DNA from: a virus
Virus record (IMG/VR): IMGVR_UViG_3300013307_000020
Coordinates: 1 to 64,000 of that record
Reading direction: 5' to 3' (one strand)
DNA: 64,000 nt
Shown here piece by piece: positions 49,508 to 56,722 of the stretch (the stretch's first letter is position 1; every line of letters starts with the position of its first letter). Both the position numbers and the translations under genes were made by a program. The notes beneath the pieces were generated by a model, which saw nothing but the letters and a program-made list of their open reading frames with translations, was not told the origin of the DNA and did not search any database.

Positions 49508-51220
49508 TCAGATGATGATGAGACCGCGTTCGTTGTAGGGACCGGATTCATCCGGTACGAGCGCAGCGCCGTAAGCCATGATCGCCGCGGTGAGGCCGTC
49601 GATGCGGCCATTCGATTTCTTCTTCGTCGGCATCAGATTCTTGTTGCGGTCTTCCTCGAAACGAATGTTCGAGGCCATCCACGCCAGAACCGGATTGCCG
49701 CCATGTTCGAGCTTGCGCGCCTGAACGAGATTCAAAAATTCCTTCGTCGGGTGCGAGTAGGACTTCATGCCCTGAATGAACTCTCGCACCGGCACGCCCT
49801 TGTCCTGCAATTCGAGTGCAAGCTTGGTCGCGTCCCACGTATCGTAAGGGCACGCCAGAATGTTGAACTTCTTCTGCCAGTCGAGGATCTCGCGCTTCAC
49901 TTCGTCCTGATCGACCACATCGCCGGCGGTCACGTCGATCCAGTGTTCGTCGATCCAGCGTTGATAGTGGATGCGATCTCGATCCTCGCGCTCCTCGACA
50001 TTCTCGGCCGGGCACCAAAAGCGCACCCAGAGCTTCCATCGTTCGCCGTCCTCGATGGGCGGGAACAGAAGCGCCGCGGCCGTCAGGTCGATCTTCGATG
50101 AAATGTCGAACGCCGCATAAGCGTCGCGCCCATGCATCTTGTCGGGATCAAACGATTCAATCGAATTCTCGCGCCAGCGATCCGCATCGATCCCGCCGAT
50201 GGTCGTCGACGTGCGCAGATTGCAGCGAAGCCGTTTGAAGTTCGCTTGCGCGGCCGGATTGCCTTTCGCCTTGGCGCACTTCTCCTTCAGATCATCGAGC
50301 TTGACCGAGACCCCGAGATTTGGATTCGCTTTGATCCAAGTCTCGGGGTCATCCCAACGATCACCGTCATCAAGCGTCGCGATATATACGAAATAGGAAT
50401 CGTTCTCCAGAACGCGCGTCACGATCTTCTCGGCGTAGGCGCGCTCGTCGGCGTACACCGTGCCGATGCGATCATCCCCCGCCGTGGTGATGATCCACAA
50501 AAGCGGCTGGCGCCGCGAACCCGTCGCCGTGTCGAGCACATCCAGAAGATCGCGCGAGGCGTGCTTGTGGAGCTCGTCCACGACAACCATGTGCGGATTC
50601 AAACCGTCGAGCGTATTGGCGTCCGATGACAGAGGCTCGAACTTCGAGCTTGTCGTTTCGACGCTGATCGCGTTCTTGCGCAGAAGCGCCCGCTTGCGCA
50701 GCGCCGGCGAGGAGCGAACCATGCGGCGCGATTCATCGAAGACGATGCGCGCCTGATCTTTCTTCGTCGCGGCCGAGTAGACTTCGGCGCCCGCCTCGTG
50801 ATCCGCGATCAAACCGTCCAGCGCGATCGCCGAGGCTTCGGTCGATTTGCCGTTCTTGCGGGCCACTTCGTTGTAAGCGATGCGAAAGCGGCGCGTGCCG
50901 TCGCTGCGCATCCAGCCATACACAGATCCGATGCGGAACTGTTGCCACAGCGTAGGCTCGAAACGCGTACCGGCGAATTCGCCCTTCGAGTGGCGCGTCA
51001 GCCCCATGAAATCGAGATGATACGCCGCGAGATCGGGACGAAAGATCAGTCCGCGCTCGTGACCGTGATCGAGATCATCCAGGTGTCGCGCACATGCCGC
51101 CTTGACGAGCTTGCCGGCGATGATCTCGCCCGAAACAACCGCCAGCGCATAGCGCGAAACCGGATCAGTTCGGTCGTAAGTCGGCGGGGTAAGAGGCAAG
51201 GACGGCATCGAGATTTTCAT
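49508..51220 (-). CDS. terL: Terminase large subunit
   Basis: A 570-residue packaging motor of the HK97/P27 group (YmfN type). Walker A-like VARKNGKST is at about 119-127 and Walker B MVVVDELH at about 211-218; the C-terminal nuclease half has YAAFDISSKIDLTAAALLF and ILACPYDTWDATKLALEL. The start is uncertain: an ATG at 51220 overlaps the small subunit, with another ATG four codons on. With the portal it drives DNA into the head. Confidence 0.93.
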   Translation of the reverse strand: MKISMPSLPLTPPTYDRTDPVSRYALAVVSGEIIAGKLVKAACARHLDDLDHGHERGLIFRPDLAAYHLDFMGLTRHSKGEFAGTRFEPTLWQQFRIGSVYGWMRSDGTRRFRIAYNEVARKNGKSTEASAIALDGLIADHEAGAEVYSAATKKDQARIVFDESRRMVRSSPALRKRALLRKNAISVETTSSKFEPLSSDANTLDGLNPHMVVVDELHKHASRDLLDVLDTATGSRRQPLLWIITTAGDDRIGTVYADERAYAEKIVTRVLENDSYFVYIATLDDGDRWDDPETWIKANPNLGVSVKLDDLKEKCAKAKGNPAAQANFKRLRCNLRTSTTIGGIDADRWRENSIESFDPDKMHGRDAYAAFDISSKIDLTAAALLFPPIEDGERWKLWVRFWCPAENVEEREDRDRIHYQRWIDEHWIDVTAGDVVDQDEVKREILDWQKKFNILACPYDTWDATKLALELQDKGVPVREFIQGMKSYSHPTKEFLNLVQARKLEHGGNPVLAWMASNIRFEEDRNKNLMPTKKKSNGRIDGLTAAIMAYGAALVPDESGPYNERGLIII

Positions 51221-51758
51221 CCTCGTCGACCCGATTATGCGCGGGCTTCGGAGCAGGCAGGAACACATCGCCGCCCATTCCGGCGCTCAGACGCGGACGG
51301 CTGGCGGGCGTGAAGCCCAACTCCGCCGCGCATTTCGCGAGACGCAAGGTCGCCTTGTTGATGATCGACACATAGGGCGATTGAACGATGTTGCCGCCAT
51401 ACTCCAGCACAGATCCATCGCGCTTCGTCTCGCGCTTCTGACCCGTGACCGTGAGAAGCGGCAGGGAGTTTTCGGCATCGGCCTTCGCCTGGGCGATGGT
51501 CGCGGTGCGCATGTGATCGAACGCGATGACATAACCGGCGAGAATGCCGAGATCGATCGAACCGAGCACGCCGACCGGCGCGTTCTCAATCGCATAGCGC
51601 CAGTGATCCTTTTGCGCCGCCGTCAGCCATTCGGGCGGCGCGTCAAGTTCGCCAGTCACCACCGGCTCATTCTCGCGCGTCTTCAAGCGCGTCGAATTCC
51701 CCGTGCCATGAAGCTCGTGCAACGCTGTGGGCTTCGGCTTTCGACCCCTTTGTGCCAA
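51165..51758 (-). CDS. terS: Terminase small subunit, P27 family
   Basis: A 197-residue protein starting with a TTG at 51758, eight bases after AGGG. It has MAQRGRKPKPTALHELHGTG and PEWLTAAQKDHWRYAIENAP, typical of P27-like small terminase proteins that recognise the packaging site. It is the first gene of the late operon and overlaps terL by 56 bases. Confidence 0.88.
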   Translation of the reverse strand: MAQRGRKPKPTALHELHGTGNSTRLKTRENEPVVTGELDAPPEWLTAAQKDHWRYAIENAPVGVLGSIDLGILAGYVIAFDHMRTATIAQAKADAENSLPLLTVTGQKRETKRDGSVLEYGGNIVQSPYVSIINKATLRLAKCAAELGFTPASRPRLSAGMGGDVFLPAPKPAHNRVDEDENLDAVLASYPADLRPN

Positions 51759-52041
51759 GGCGTAATCCCTTTGGTGGCGCTACTGGGAAGCTCGCTGGCG
51801 CGCGTGTTTCCCAAGCGTGTTTCTGTACGTCGCGACGCTCAAGATGCTGGCAGCGCGCGGGATAATCGACTTTTGACCCCCCTGAACGTCAAAACGTAAT
51901 CGCGAATCTCAAGGCCCCACCCGCTTGCGGGGGGAGTGTCAATTCCTTTGACACCCCTACGCGGGGGTTCTGTAAAAGAATGTGACACTTCTCGCATGTC
52001 AGCCGCTTTGACAGTGTGATGATCGAACGTGTCAACGGCGG
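51759..52041. promoter_or_regulatory. Late-region leader with GTGTCAA dyad
   Basis: No firmly supported gene was found in these 283 bases. GTGTCAA and TTGACAC, parted by TTCCT, form a perfect dyad at about 51937-51955; related TGTCA or TGACA units recur to 52035. GC-rich hairpins lie at about 51919-51934 and 51955-51970. It probably holds the late promoter or the packaging site. A 52-codon minus frame (51839-51997, ATG start) is open but has a weak start site and was not accepted. Confidence 0.5.
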
Positions 52042-52326
52042 TTACGTCCGATCACCCTTCTCGGGATGAAGCGCGTTGTGACACCGAGCACAGATATCCA
52101 GCAATCTCGCAATCGGAACGAGTGTGCCTGACTCCGCGTGCGCGAGATGATGCGCGTAGCGGGCCTGTGCGTTGTGACACCGCTCGCAAATGCCCTTTGA
52201 TCTTTTTCTCAATTGGCTTCGAAGCGCGCGCCACTCGGAAGATTGGTAGAAGCGATCATACGATTGCGAAGTCCGTAGTGCGGGTTTCCACCCGGCGTTG
52301 CGCATGATCGGCGGCCGCGTTGGCAC
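52042..52326 (-). CDS. HNH endonuclease
   Basis: A 94-residue nuclease. GICERCHNAQARYAHHLAH with CxxC, then LLDICARCHNALHPEK give the HNH fold with its metal-binding His. Such small nucleases often work with terminase in cutting phage DNA for packaging. GTG at 52326 is used; an ATG at 52305 is an alternative. It stands one base from the preceding stop. Confidence 0.85.
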   Translation of the reverse strand: MPTRPPIMRNAGWKPALRTSQSYDRFYQSSEWRALRSQLRKRSKGICERCHNAQARYAHHLAHAESGTLVPIARLLDICARCHNALHPEKGDRT

Positions 52327-52524
52327 CTAGCGGCGACGGACGTGTTGCGATTGACGATTCGTGTTCAGTTGCCGTGTGATGCGCTGATCTTGCTTCGCAT
52401 CGAGCAGGCGCTTGGCTTCATCACCGCCGAGCTCGGCACTGGTGATGATGCATGGCTGATCAGTGAAGGGGTGTCTGCACTCACGCGTGAATGGTGCAGA
52501 AGTTTTTGCGCGCATGATTTTCAC
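52327..52524 (-). CDS. Small unknown protein
   Basis: A 65-residue basic protein, GTG at 52524 or ATG three codons later. It has two cysteines near the N-terminus (RECRHPFTDQPCIITS). There is no strong ribosome-binding site. It lies directly before the HNH gene, which is its main support. Confidence 0.4.
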   Translation of the reverse strand: MKIMRAKTSAPFTRECRHPFTDQPCIITSAELGGDEAKRLLDAKQDQRITRQLNTNRQSQHVRRR

Positions 52525-52842
52525 GGTGTTGGGGGTGCGCGCGAATTGCGCGACGATTCTTGGAACGTGTCAAGCGGGTACTTAATCGGCTGAGATTGTT
52601 GCCGAAAGAAACCACGGCGAATTCGGTGGGGATTCGAATGGCGGAAAACGTGACGAAATCGCCCGAGCAAAACGGAAGCAATTGCTTCTCGTTTGCTACC
52701 CCATTTGCTCACATTTTGCTGGCGAACAAATCAGGAATGCGCCGCCACTTTGCAGAGCGGGGGGAGCCTTGGGGCGACGACGCATTTCGAGATCGCTAGT
52801 CAACGCCGCCGCACGACAGGGTGAAAACTCCACCACCGTCGA
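52525..52842. other. Gap with no accepted gene
   Basis: These 318 bases between the NusG-like gene and the small gene at 52327 hold only weak frames. A TTGACA near 52564-52571 on the minus strand could be a promoter element for the HNH/terminase genes. A 29-codon frame on the minus strand has two cysteines, but no start site supports it. Confidence 0.35.
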
Positions 52843-53400
52843 TCAAACTTCGGCGCACAATGATTCGCGCGGCACGGAGATTGATCGGCCACCGAATCGC
52901 CTGTCAAGTTGGATGAGAGTTCGTCCGCGATCATCGTGCAAAACGAAGCCCGAAAAGTTCTCCAAAACGCCAGCCCAAATTCGAATGCGCGCGCCGGGCG
53001 AAAGCTTTTCCAGAACAGGGACTTGATTGGAATTTTCGATTGGTCTGGTTTGGCTGATTGCGATCAGGTGTTCGATCTCGCCTTGGCGGATCGGCGTCGG
53101 CATCGGGTTGAGCCCGGTTCTCGATCCCAAAATGGCGGTCACGGCATCGAGCTCGATGATTCGCTGCCATCGGCCATCATCGATCACGATGGAAAAGCGC
53201 GTGAAGATGTAGCCGGTGATCAATGGCGCGATGATCGTCTCCACCCGCCGCGCGTGCCGTCTGGTGCGGGCCTCTTTGGGAAGAAATACTTCGAAGCCGG
53301 AATCGGCGATCGCCTGGGCGGCGTTGGCTTCAACGTTGCGCTTCGTCTTGACGACATACCAGCGCGGGCTTTCGGCGGCGGTGGCGACGGCGGTCTGCAT
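52843..53400 (-). CDS. NusG/RfaH-like antitermination protein
   Basis: A 185-residue protein. The N-terminal NGN domain begins RWYVVKTKRNVEANAAQAI, then FEVFLPKEA and IIAPLITGYIFTRFS; the C-terminal KOW part has GARIRIWAGVLENFSGFVL at about 133-151. This is a specialised NusG paralogue. Placed just upstream of the late operon, it could bind polymerase and carry it through the late hairpins. A RfaH-like fold switch cannot be judged from sequence. Confidence 0.85.
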   Translation of the reverse strand: MQTAVATAAESPRWYVVKTKRNVEANAAQAIADSGFEVFLPKEARTRRHARRVETIIAPLITGYIFTRFSIVIDDGRWQRIIELDAVTAILGSRTGLNPMPTPIRQGEIEHLIAISQTRPIENSNQVPVLEKLSPGARIRIWAGVLENFSGFVLHDDRGRTLIQLDRRFGGRSISVPRESLCAEV

Positions 53401-53464
53401 GTAGGTTGGGAACCCCCCTCAAAATCGCGATGGTTGGATGCCTGATCTATTGGCGGCGGTCAAA

Positions 53465-53480
53465 TGTTTCCCGTGAAACA
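53465..53480. promoter_or_regulatory. parS-like 16-mer
   Basis: TGTTTCCCGTGAAACA differs from the bacterial parS consensus TGTTTCACGTGAAACA by one base at position 7. It lies in the 155-base gap before the NusG-like gene. This phage encodes three ParB-fold proteins, and the host should have its own ParB as well. No second copy was seen in the window. Confidence 0.6.
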
Positions 53481-53555
53481 ATTCCAAAAAGAGGAACGAA
53501 ATCCATTGCTTGAGCGGCGCGTAACTTTTTGCCATCCCGTTTGAGGCGGGAACTT

Positions 53556-54014
53556 TCAAACCAACAAGCTCTCCCATACCTGGCGCGGCGAGGCATGCAG
53601 CGATGCGCGACGCGAATTCTCGGCCGGCACGTTGGCCTTCCGGCAAAGCAGGCGCTTGGACGCTTTCATCATCACGGGGCCGAATGCCCTGAGATCGTGG
53701 GTGCCGTTCGCGACGCCGCGCTGATGCGCGATCTCGAAGACGTCATCGGACGTGAATAGGCGCTGACGCGCGGCAACTTCCCTGACGATCTCGAACATGA
53801 TCTCGCGCCAGCCCTCGGCGGCGTTTCGATCCACACGCGCCACGCCATCGCGCTTCGCCTCTCTCGCCTTCGCGGCGTCGAAAAGATCGGTCTTGTTTCG
53901 GCTCGTGTCGCGCCAGAATTCGGGGCAATGAAAATCCGCCTTTGTCGTCCGGCGCTTAACGCGGCAATGCTGAGTGTGGGGATTCCATGCGAAGCAGAAT
54001 TGACAGCTATCCAC
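53556..54014 (-). CDS. Phage protein with zinc finger and C-terminal helix-turn-helix-like domain
   Basis: A 152-residue protein, GTG at 54014. The N-terminus has CQFCFAWNPHTQHCRV and HCPEFW, apt for zinc. Residues 80-150 follow a domain seen in many phage replication or nuclease proteins: FTSDDVFEIAHQRGVANGTH, then DLRAFGPVMMKASKRLL and PRQVWESL. It may contact DNA. The start has a weak ribosome site. Confidence 0.62.
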   Translation of the reverse strand: MDSCQFCFAWNPHTQHCRVKRRTTKADFHCPEFWRDTSRNKTDLFDAAKAREAKRDGVARVDRNAAEGWREIMFEIVREVAARQRLFTSDDVFEIAHQRGVANGTHDLRAFGPVMMKASKRLLCRKANVPAENSRRASLHASPRQVWESLLV

Positions 54015-54118
54015 GCGCGCGCATCGCCGAATCAGTCACGCGTGGGAATATAGGCCGCGCACGATCCTGTGGACAGACGACAGAACTGCGCAGAAACACG
54101 CTTGACTTCGCTCGTGGC

Positions 54119-54439
54119 TCAGCCGTCGCGATTTTCGAGAATGAAGTCGGCCGCGTTGGTGCGCAGGCACGGCCGATAATGAATCGGCGCCGGCTTCTCC
54201 AGGCGCGCGACGCGCAGCCGATATTTGCGGATCTTCGTCGACGCAAGCTTGGCCTTGGTCTGCCAAGCGGCGAGCTGGGCGCGCGCTTTGATCAGGCGCT
54301 TCTCGCGAAGTTCGGCGCGCGTCGGCGGTGGCTTCTTCGGCCGGGGCAACTTCGGCGGCTTCGGCGTCACGATCTTCGCCGGGCGCGATTTGCGATAGCC
54401 TTTGCGTAAGTGGGGCGGGATATAGAACACCTTGGACAT
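54119..54439 (-). CDS. Basic Pro/Lys/Arg-rich protein
   Basis: A 106-residue protein with a very basic, Pro-rich middle (KPPKLPRPKKPPPTRAELRE) and a helical Lys/Arg part. It begins MSKVFYIPPHLRKGYRKSR. GGAGATC stands about ten bases before the ATG. A good -10 element lies just upstream, so it can be expressed alone. It may bind nucleic acid. Confidence 0.65.
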   Translation of the reverse strand: MSKVFYIPPHLRKGYRKSRPAKIVTPKPPKLPRPKKPPPTRAELREKRLIKARAQLAAWQTKAKLASTKIRKYRLRVARLEKPAPIHYRPCLRTNAADFILENRDG

Positions 54440-54466
54440 GGCAATCGATCTCCTTCGATTGCGATC

Positions 54467-54472
54467 ATTCTA
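54467..54472 (-). promoter_or_regulatory. Probable -10 promoter element
   Basis: On the minus strand TGCTAGAAT gives an extended -10 (TG, one base, TAGAAT), followed by a short leader with GGAG before the ATG at 54439. The -35 part is weak, as is usual for extended -10 promoters. The rest of the gap to 54647 carries TTGACGCG units near 54576 and 54597 and an inverted copy near 54538. Confidence 0.45.
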
Positions 54473-54647
54473 GCAGATCGACTTTTCGGAAATCGCTCGA
54501 CACGCGCGTCGCGACGATTTGAAGGCCGCGGCTACTGCGTCAAATGATTTTTCGAGCGCGGAAAGAAAACGCTTGACGCGATGAACGCTGATCGAGATTG
54601 ACGCGACTTCGTTGAATTTGTTTTTTCAATGCAGCAGCGCCAAGGCC

Positions 54648-54682
54648 AAAAAAAAGCGCCCCGCGATATTTTGCGGAGCGCC
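54648..54682 (-). terminator. Rho-independent terminator for the small-gene cluster
   Basis: On the minus strand GGCGCTCCGC pairs with GCGGGGCGC (one mismatch) around an AT-rich loop, then a run of eight T follows. It ends the leftward transcript of the small genes 55638-54797. Confidence 0.8.
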
Positions 54683-54770
54683 TTGCGTGCCTACTCTCAG
54701 AAACGTAAGCGTTGATCGTTTCCGTTTTGGAGGATCGTTCACATGGCGGCCTCTATCAGTTGAATCGGGT

Positions 54771-54790
54771 TATTTGCTGCACAGCAAATA
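54771..54790. repeat. Perfect inverted repeat near end of the small-gene cluster
   Basis: TATTTGCTG and CAGCAAATA flank CA. The 9-bp arms and 2-base centre suit a dimeric repressor site. It lies just beyond the last small gene and before the terminator. Confidence 0.5.
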
Positions 54791-54796
54791 TGAACG

Positions 54797-54967
54797 CTAT
54801 GTGTTGGTTGGAACTGGCTCGAACTTTTCCGTCAACGTTTCAGTTGAATAGTCCTCCACCGCACCCTTTTTAGGCCCCGTGAGATAAGTCACACGCCATT
54901 GTCCCGGTATGCCGCTCGGGTGCTGGTGCGCCTCGACTATAGGACTGCGCTCACGATATTTGGTCAT
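54797..54967 (-). CDS. Small unknown protein
   Basis: A 56-residue protein starting MTKYRERSPIVEAHQHPSGI. The ATG overlaps the upstream stop as ATGA. It has PGQWRVTYLTGPKKGAVEDY, a strand-loop-strand. It is the last gene of the minus-strand small-gene cluster and stops before the dyad and terminator. Confidence 0.6.
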   Translation of the reverse strand: MTKYRERSPIVEAHQHPSGIPGQWRVTYLTGPKKGAVEDYSTETLTEKFEPVPTNT

Positions 54968-55107
54968 TCCGCGCTCACAACCATCATGTCTATTGCCAGA
55001 CTAACGGCGTTAGCCCTCACATATAGGCCCTCGGCATCGAGCTTTCGCCAGAGAACCTCGAGCCGCTCGAGGATTTCAGCGGGGCGCAATGCCCTTCTCG
55101 ATCTCAT
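54964..55107 (-). CDS. Small unknown helical protein
   Basis: A 47-residue protein from an ATG at 55107 inside the previous gene's end. ILERLEVLWRKLDAEGLYVR forms an amphipathic helix. It is coupled downstream by ATGA. The start site is weak; the helical character and coupling are the support. Confidence 0.5.
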   Translation of the reverse strand: MRSRRALRPAEILERLEVLWRKLDAEGLYVRANAVSLAIDMMVVSAE

Positions 55108-55222
55108 GACGAAGCTGCGCCTTCTGCTGTTCCAGCGTGAGATGTGCGGGCCACTTGCGCGCCCCCATCTGCTCGATCTCGCGATCCGTAAAAAACCAGC
55201 TCTTTGTCTTTTGTTCCATCAT
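55076..55222 (-). CDS. Small unknown protein
   Basis: A 48-residue protein, ATG at 55222 six bases after AAGGGAG. It begins MMEQKTKSWFFTDREIEQMG and has a charged helical end. A longer frame in another phase at this place (55104-55412) has no such site and is not used. Confidence 0.6.
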   Translation of the reverse strand: MMEQKTKSWFFTDREIEQMGARKWPAHLTLEQQKAQLRHEIEKGIAPR

Positions 55223-55278
55223 GTCCATCTCCCTTCGCCTGCGCTGCCATTTCCGGCCTCAATCGTTCGTTTCGGGCA

Positions 55279-55461
55279 TCAGCGCCCTTTGGGTTGAACT
55301 CTGCTCTCAAGCCATTCCACACGCCGAAGCATTTCATCGTATCCGTAATCGCGCAGGAAAGACTGAAGTGCGGACCATGTTCTCCTAATCTCATTTCCTT
55401 CCGGTTCACCAAGAGTGACCGATCCTATTGCATCGAAAACATAATCCCGCTCGGCGCGCAC
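55279..55461 (-). CDS. Small unknown protein
   Basis: A 60-residue protein, GTG at 55461 six bases after the very strong site AGGAGG. It is acidic and helical (SALQSFLRDYGYDEMLRRVE). It is the second gene of the small-gene cluster. Confidence 0.65.
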   Translation of the reverse strand: MRAERDYVFDAIGSVTLGEPEGNEIRRTWSALQSFLRDYGYDEMLRRVEWLESRVQPKGR

Positions 55462-55482
55462 TTCCGGCCTCCTGCGCTCGAA

Positions 55483-55638
55483 TCACCAGATCAGATGCGC
55501 AGCGTAGATGATGCAGGCGCCAAAGAAAAAGCTCAGCGAAATGCCGAGCACGTTCGCCCTGTCCATGTTCATGTTGAGCGCGAGGCAAACGGCAAATGCA
55601 AATGCAAGGCATAGAAGAATGAAGGCGACAATCGTCAT
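55483..55638 (-). CDS. Small two-span membrane protein
   Basis: A 51-residue protein. GGGAGGGAC precedes GTG/ATG at 55641/55638. Two hydrophobic segments, IVAFILLCLAFAFAVCLAL and LGISLSFFFGACIIYAAHLI, are joined by a short NMNMDRAN loop. It opens the leftward small-gene cluster, across an 80-base divergent promoter region from the plus-strand gene at 55726. Confidence 0.68.
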   Translation of the reverse strand: MTIVAFILLCLAFAFAVCLALNMNMDRANVLGISLSFFFGACIIYAAHLIW

Positions 55639-55725
55639 CACGTCCCTCCCTCTTGGATCAACAAAACGCGCGACGACCGCGAAAGTTCACTTGCAAAATT
55701 AAATCATTCGGATCACACGTTGCCT

Positions 55726-56067
55726 ATGCAGATCCGAATCGACGTTCATCATTACGTCCACGCAGACGGCAATGCCGAGGTCGTCGGATTGCTCCACCAG
55801 GTGTTGCAAAAACTCGGAGTTCTCAAGATGACCGTTCAAGACGATTTTGCCGCCCTACAGGCGAAGGTTGCCAACGAAACGACCGTCGAGGCATCGGCGA
55901 TCACATTGCTTCAAGGCTTGAAGTCTCAACTCGATGCGCTCGCGGCCGCTGGGACGCCGGTCACGTCGGATCAGATCAACGCCCTATCGCAACAGATCGA
56001 CACGAATAGCAGCACGCTTGCTGCGGCCGTGACGGCGAATACTCCGGCGGCACAGCCGACCGCGTAG
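55726..56067 (+). CDS. Small coiled-coil protein
   Basis: A 113-residue protein. It has a strand-rich N-terminus (QIRIDVHHYVHADGNAEVVG) and two helices (AALQAKVANETTVEASAITL and SQLDALAAAGTP) of a type common in phage structural or accessory proteins. The ATG at 55726 is used; a TTG two codons before is possible. A strong terminator follows. Confidence 0.65.
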   Translation: MQIRIDVHHYVHADGNAEVVGLLHQVLQKLGVLKMTVQDDFAALQAKVANETTVEASAITLLQGLKSQLDALAAAGTPVTSDQINALSQQIDTNSSTLAAAVTANTPAAQPTA

Positions 56068-56089
56068 TCGTTCGATCATATAGCCCAAA

Positions 56090-56117
56090 AAAAGGCCACC
56101 CGCGAGGGTGGCCTTTT
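56090..56117. terminator. Bidirectional rho-independent terminator
   Basis: AAAAGGCCACCC at 56090-56101 and GGGTGGCCTTTT at 56106-56117 form a perfect 12-bp stem with a GCGA loop. It ends the plus-strand gene at 55726-56067 and the leftward genes at 56580-56123. Confidence 0.92.
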
Positions 56118-56122
56118 GCGTC

Positions 56123-56263
56123 TCAGCGTCGCCGCCAATGATAGTGCGATTGAAGATGATTGAGCGCGATACAGAGCCCGAGCCCAATGAGAAAACAAAT
56201 TCCCAACGCCTGAATGGGATAGGCGCTGAGCGCGACTTGCAAAAAGTTGATCACGTCGATCAT
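56123..56263 (-). CDS. Tiny membrane protein
   Basis: A 46-residue protein, ATG at 56263 overlapping the upstream stop and preceded by GGGGATC. It has one hydrophobic segment (IQALGICFLIGLGLCIALN) and a basic tail (HYHWRRR). Possible holin-like or envelope protein; it lies away from the lysis cluster. Confidence 0.6.
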   Translation of the reverse strand: MIDVINFLQVALSAYPIQALGICFLIGLGLCIALNHLQSHYHWRRR

Positions 56264-56580
56264 GTCTGATCCCCTTTGATTGGAGCAGCCGACCCCGGCT
56301 CGTCGGGCGCGCGCTTGCTCATTTGCCAACTATCTTCGAGCCATTGTGCCATCACTTCGATCGCCAGCGCGGCGCTGGTCAAAGTCGTGCCATCGTTGCG
56401 AAGCATGTTCGCGAGATCGCCTTTCGCCAATTGATGAAGCGCGTTTGGATCCGCGAACAATTCGCTCAGTTGATGACCGAGATTTTTCATGCTGGCGGCA
56501 AAGCTCAGCATCATGTCGATTTTCTTTTGACGCGTTTGCTCAGCCGCCAATTCGAGCGCCTGCAAAAGCTTGTCGGGCAT
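56260..56580 (-). CDS. Small helical protein
   Basis: A 106-residue helical protein, starting MPDKLLQALELAAEQTRQKK behind a strong AAAGGAGATCG site, which rules out the longer frame to 56823. It diverges from the plus-strand gene at 56723, and the 142-base gap between them should hold both promoters. No domain is recognised. Confidence 0.65.
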   Translation of the reverse strand: MPDKLLQALELAAEQTRQKKIDMMLSFAASMKNLGHQLSELFADPNALHQLAKGDLANMLRNDGTTLTSAALAIEVMAQWLEDSWQMSKRAPDEPGSAAPIKGDQT

Positions 56581-56722
56581 GGATCGATCTCCTTTGAGGT
56601 GGTGATTGAACGCGATTGAAGTCGAGCTATCAACGAATTTTTCATCTGGCTGCGTACCGAACCCTCCTTCGACGGCGTATTCTGCCCGCGCGAAATGATT
56701 CGCACGCAAAGGAGATAACGCA

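Noticed and set aside
51839-51997. 52-codon minus frame before terS
   Set aside because: The amino acids look plausible, but there is no good ribosome site and its DNA contains the dyad and hairpins; left as unproven.
53419-53535. 38-codon minus frame before the NusG-like gene
   Set aside because: Weak start site and it contains the parS-like dyad. A leader peptide cannot be excluded.
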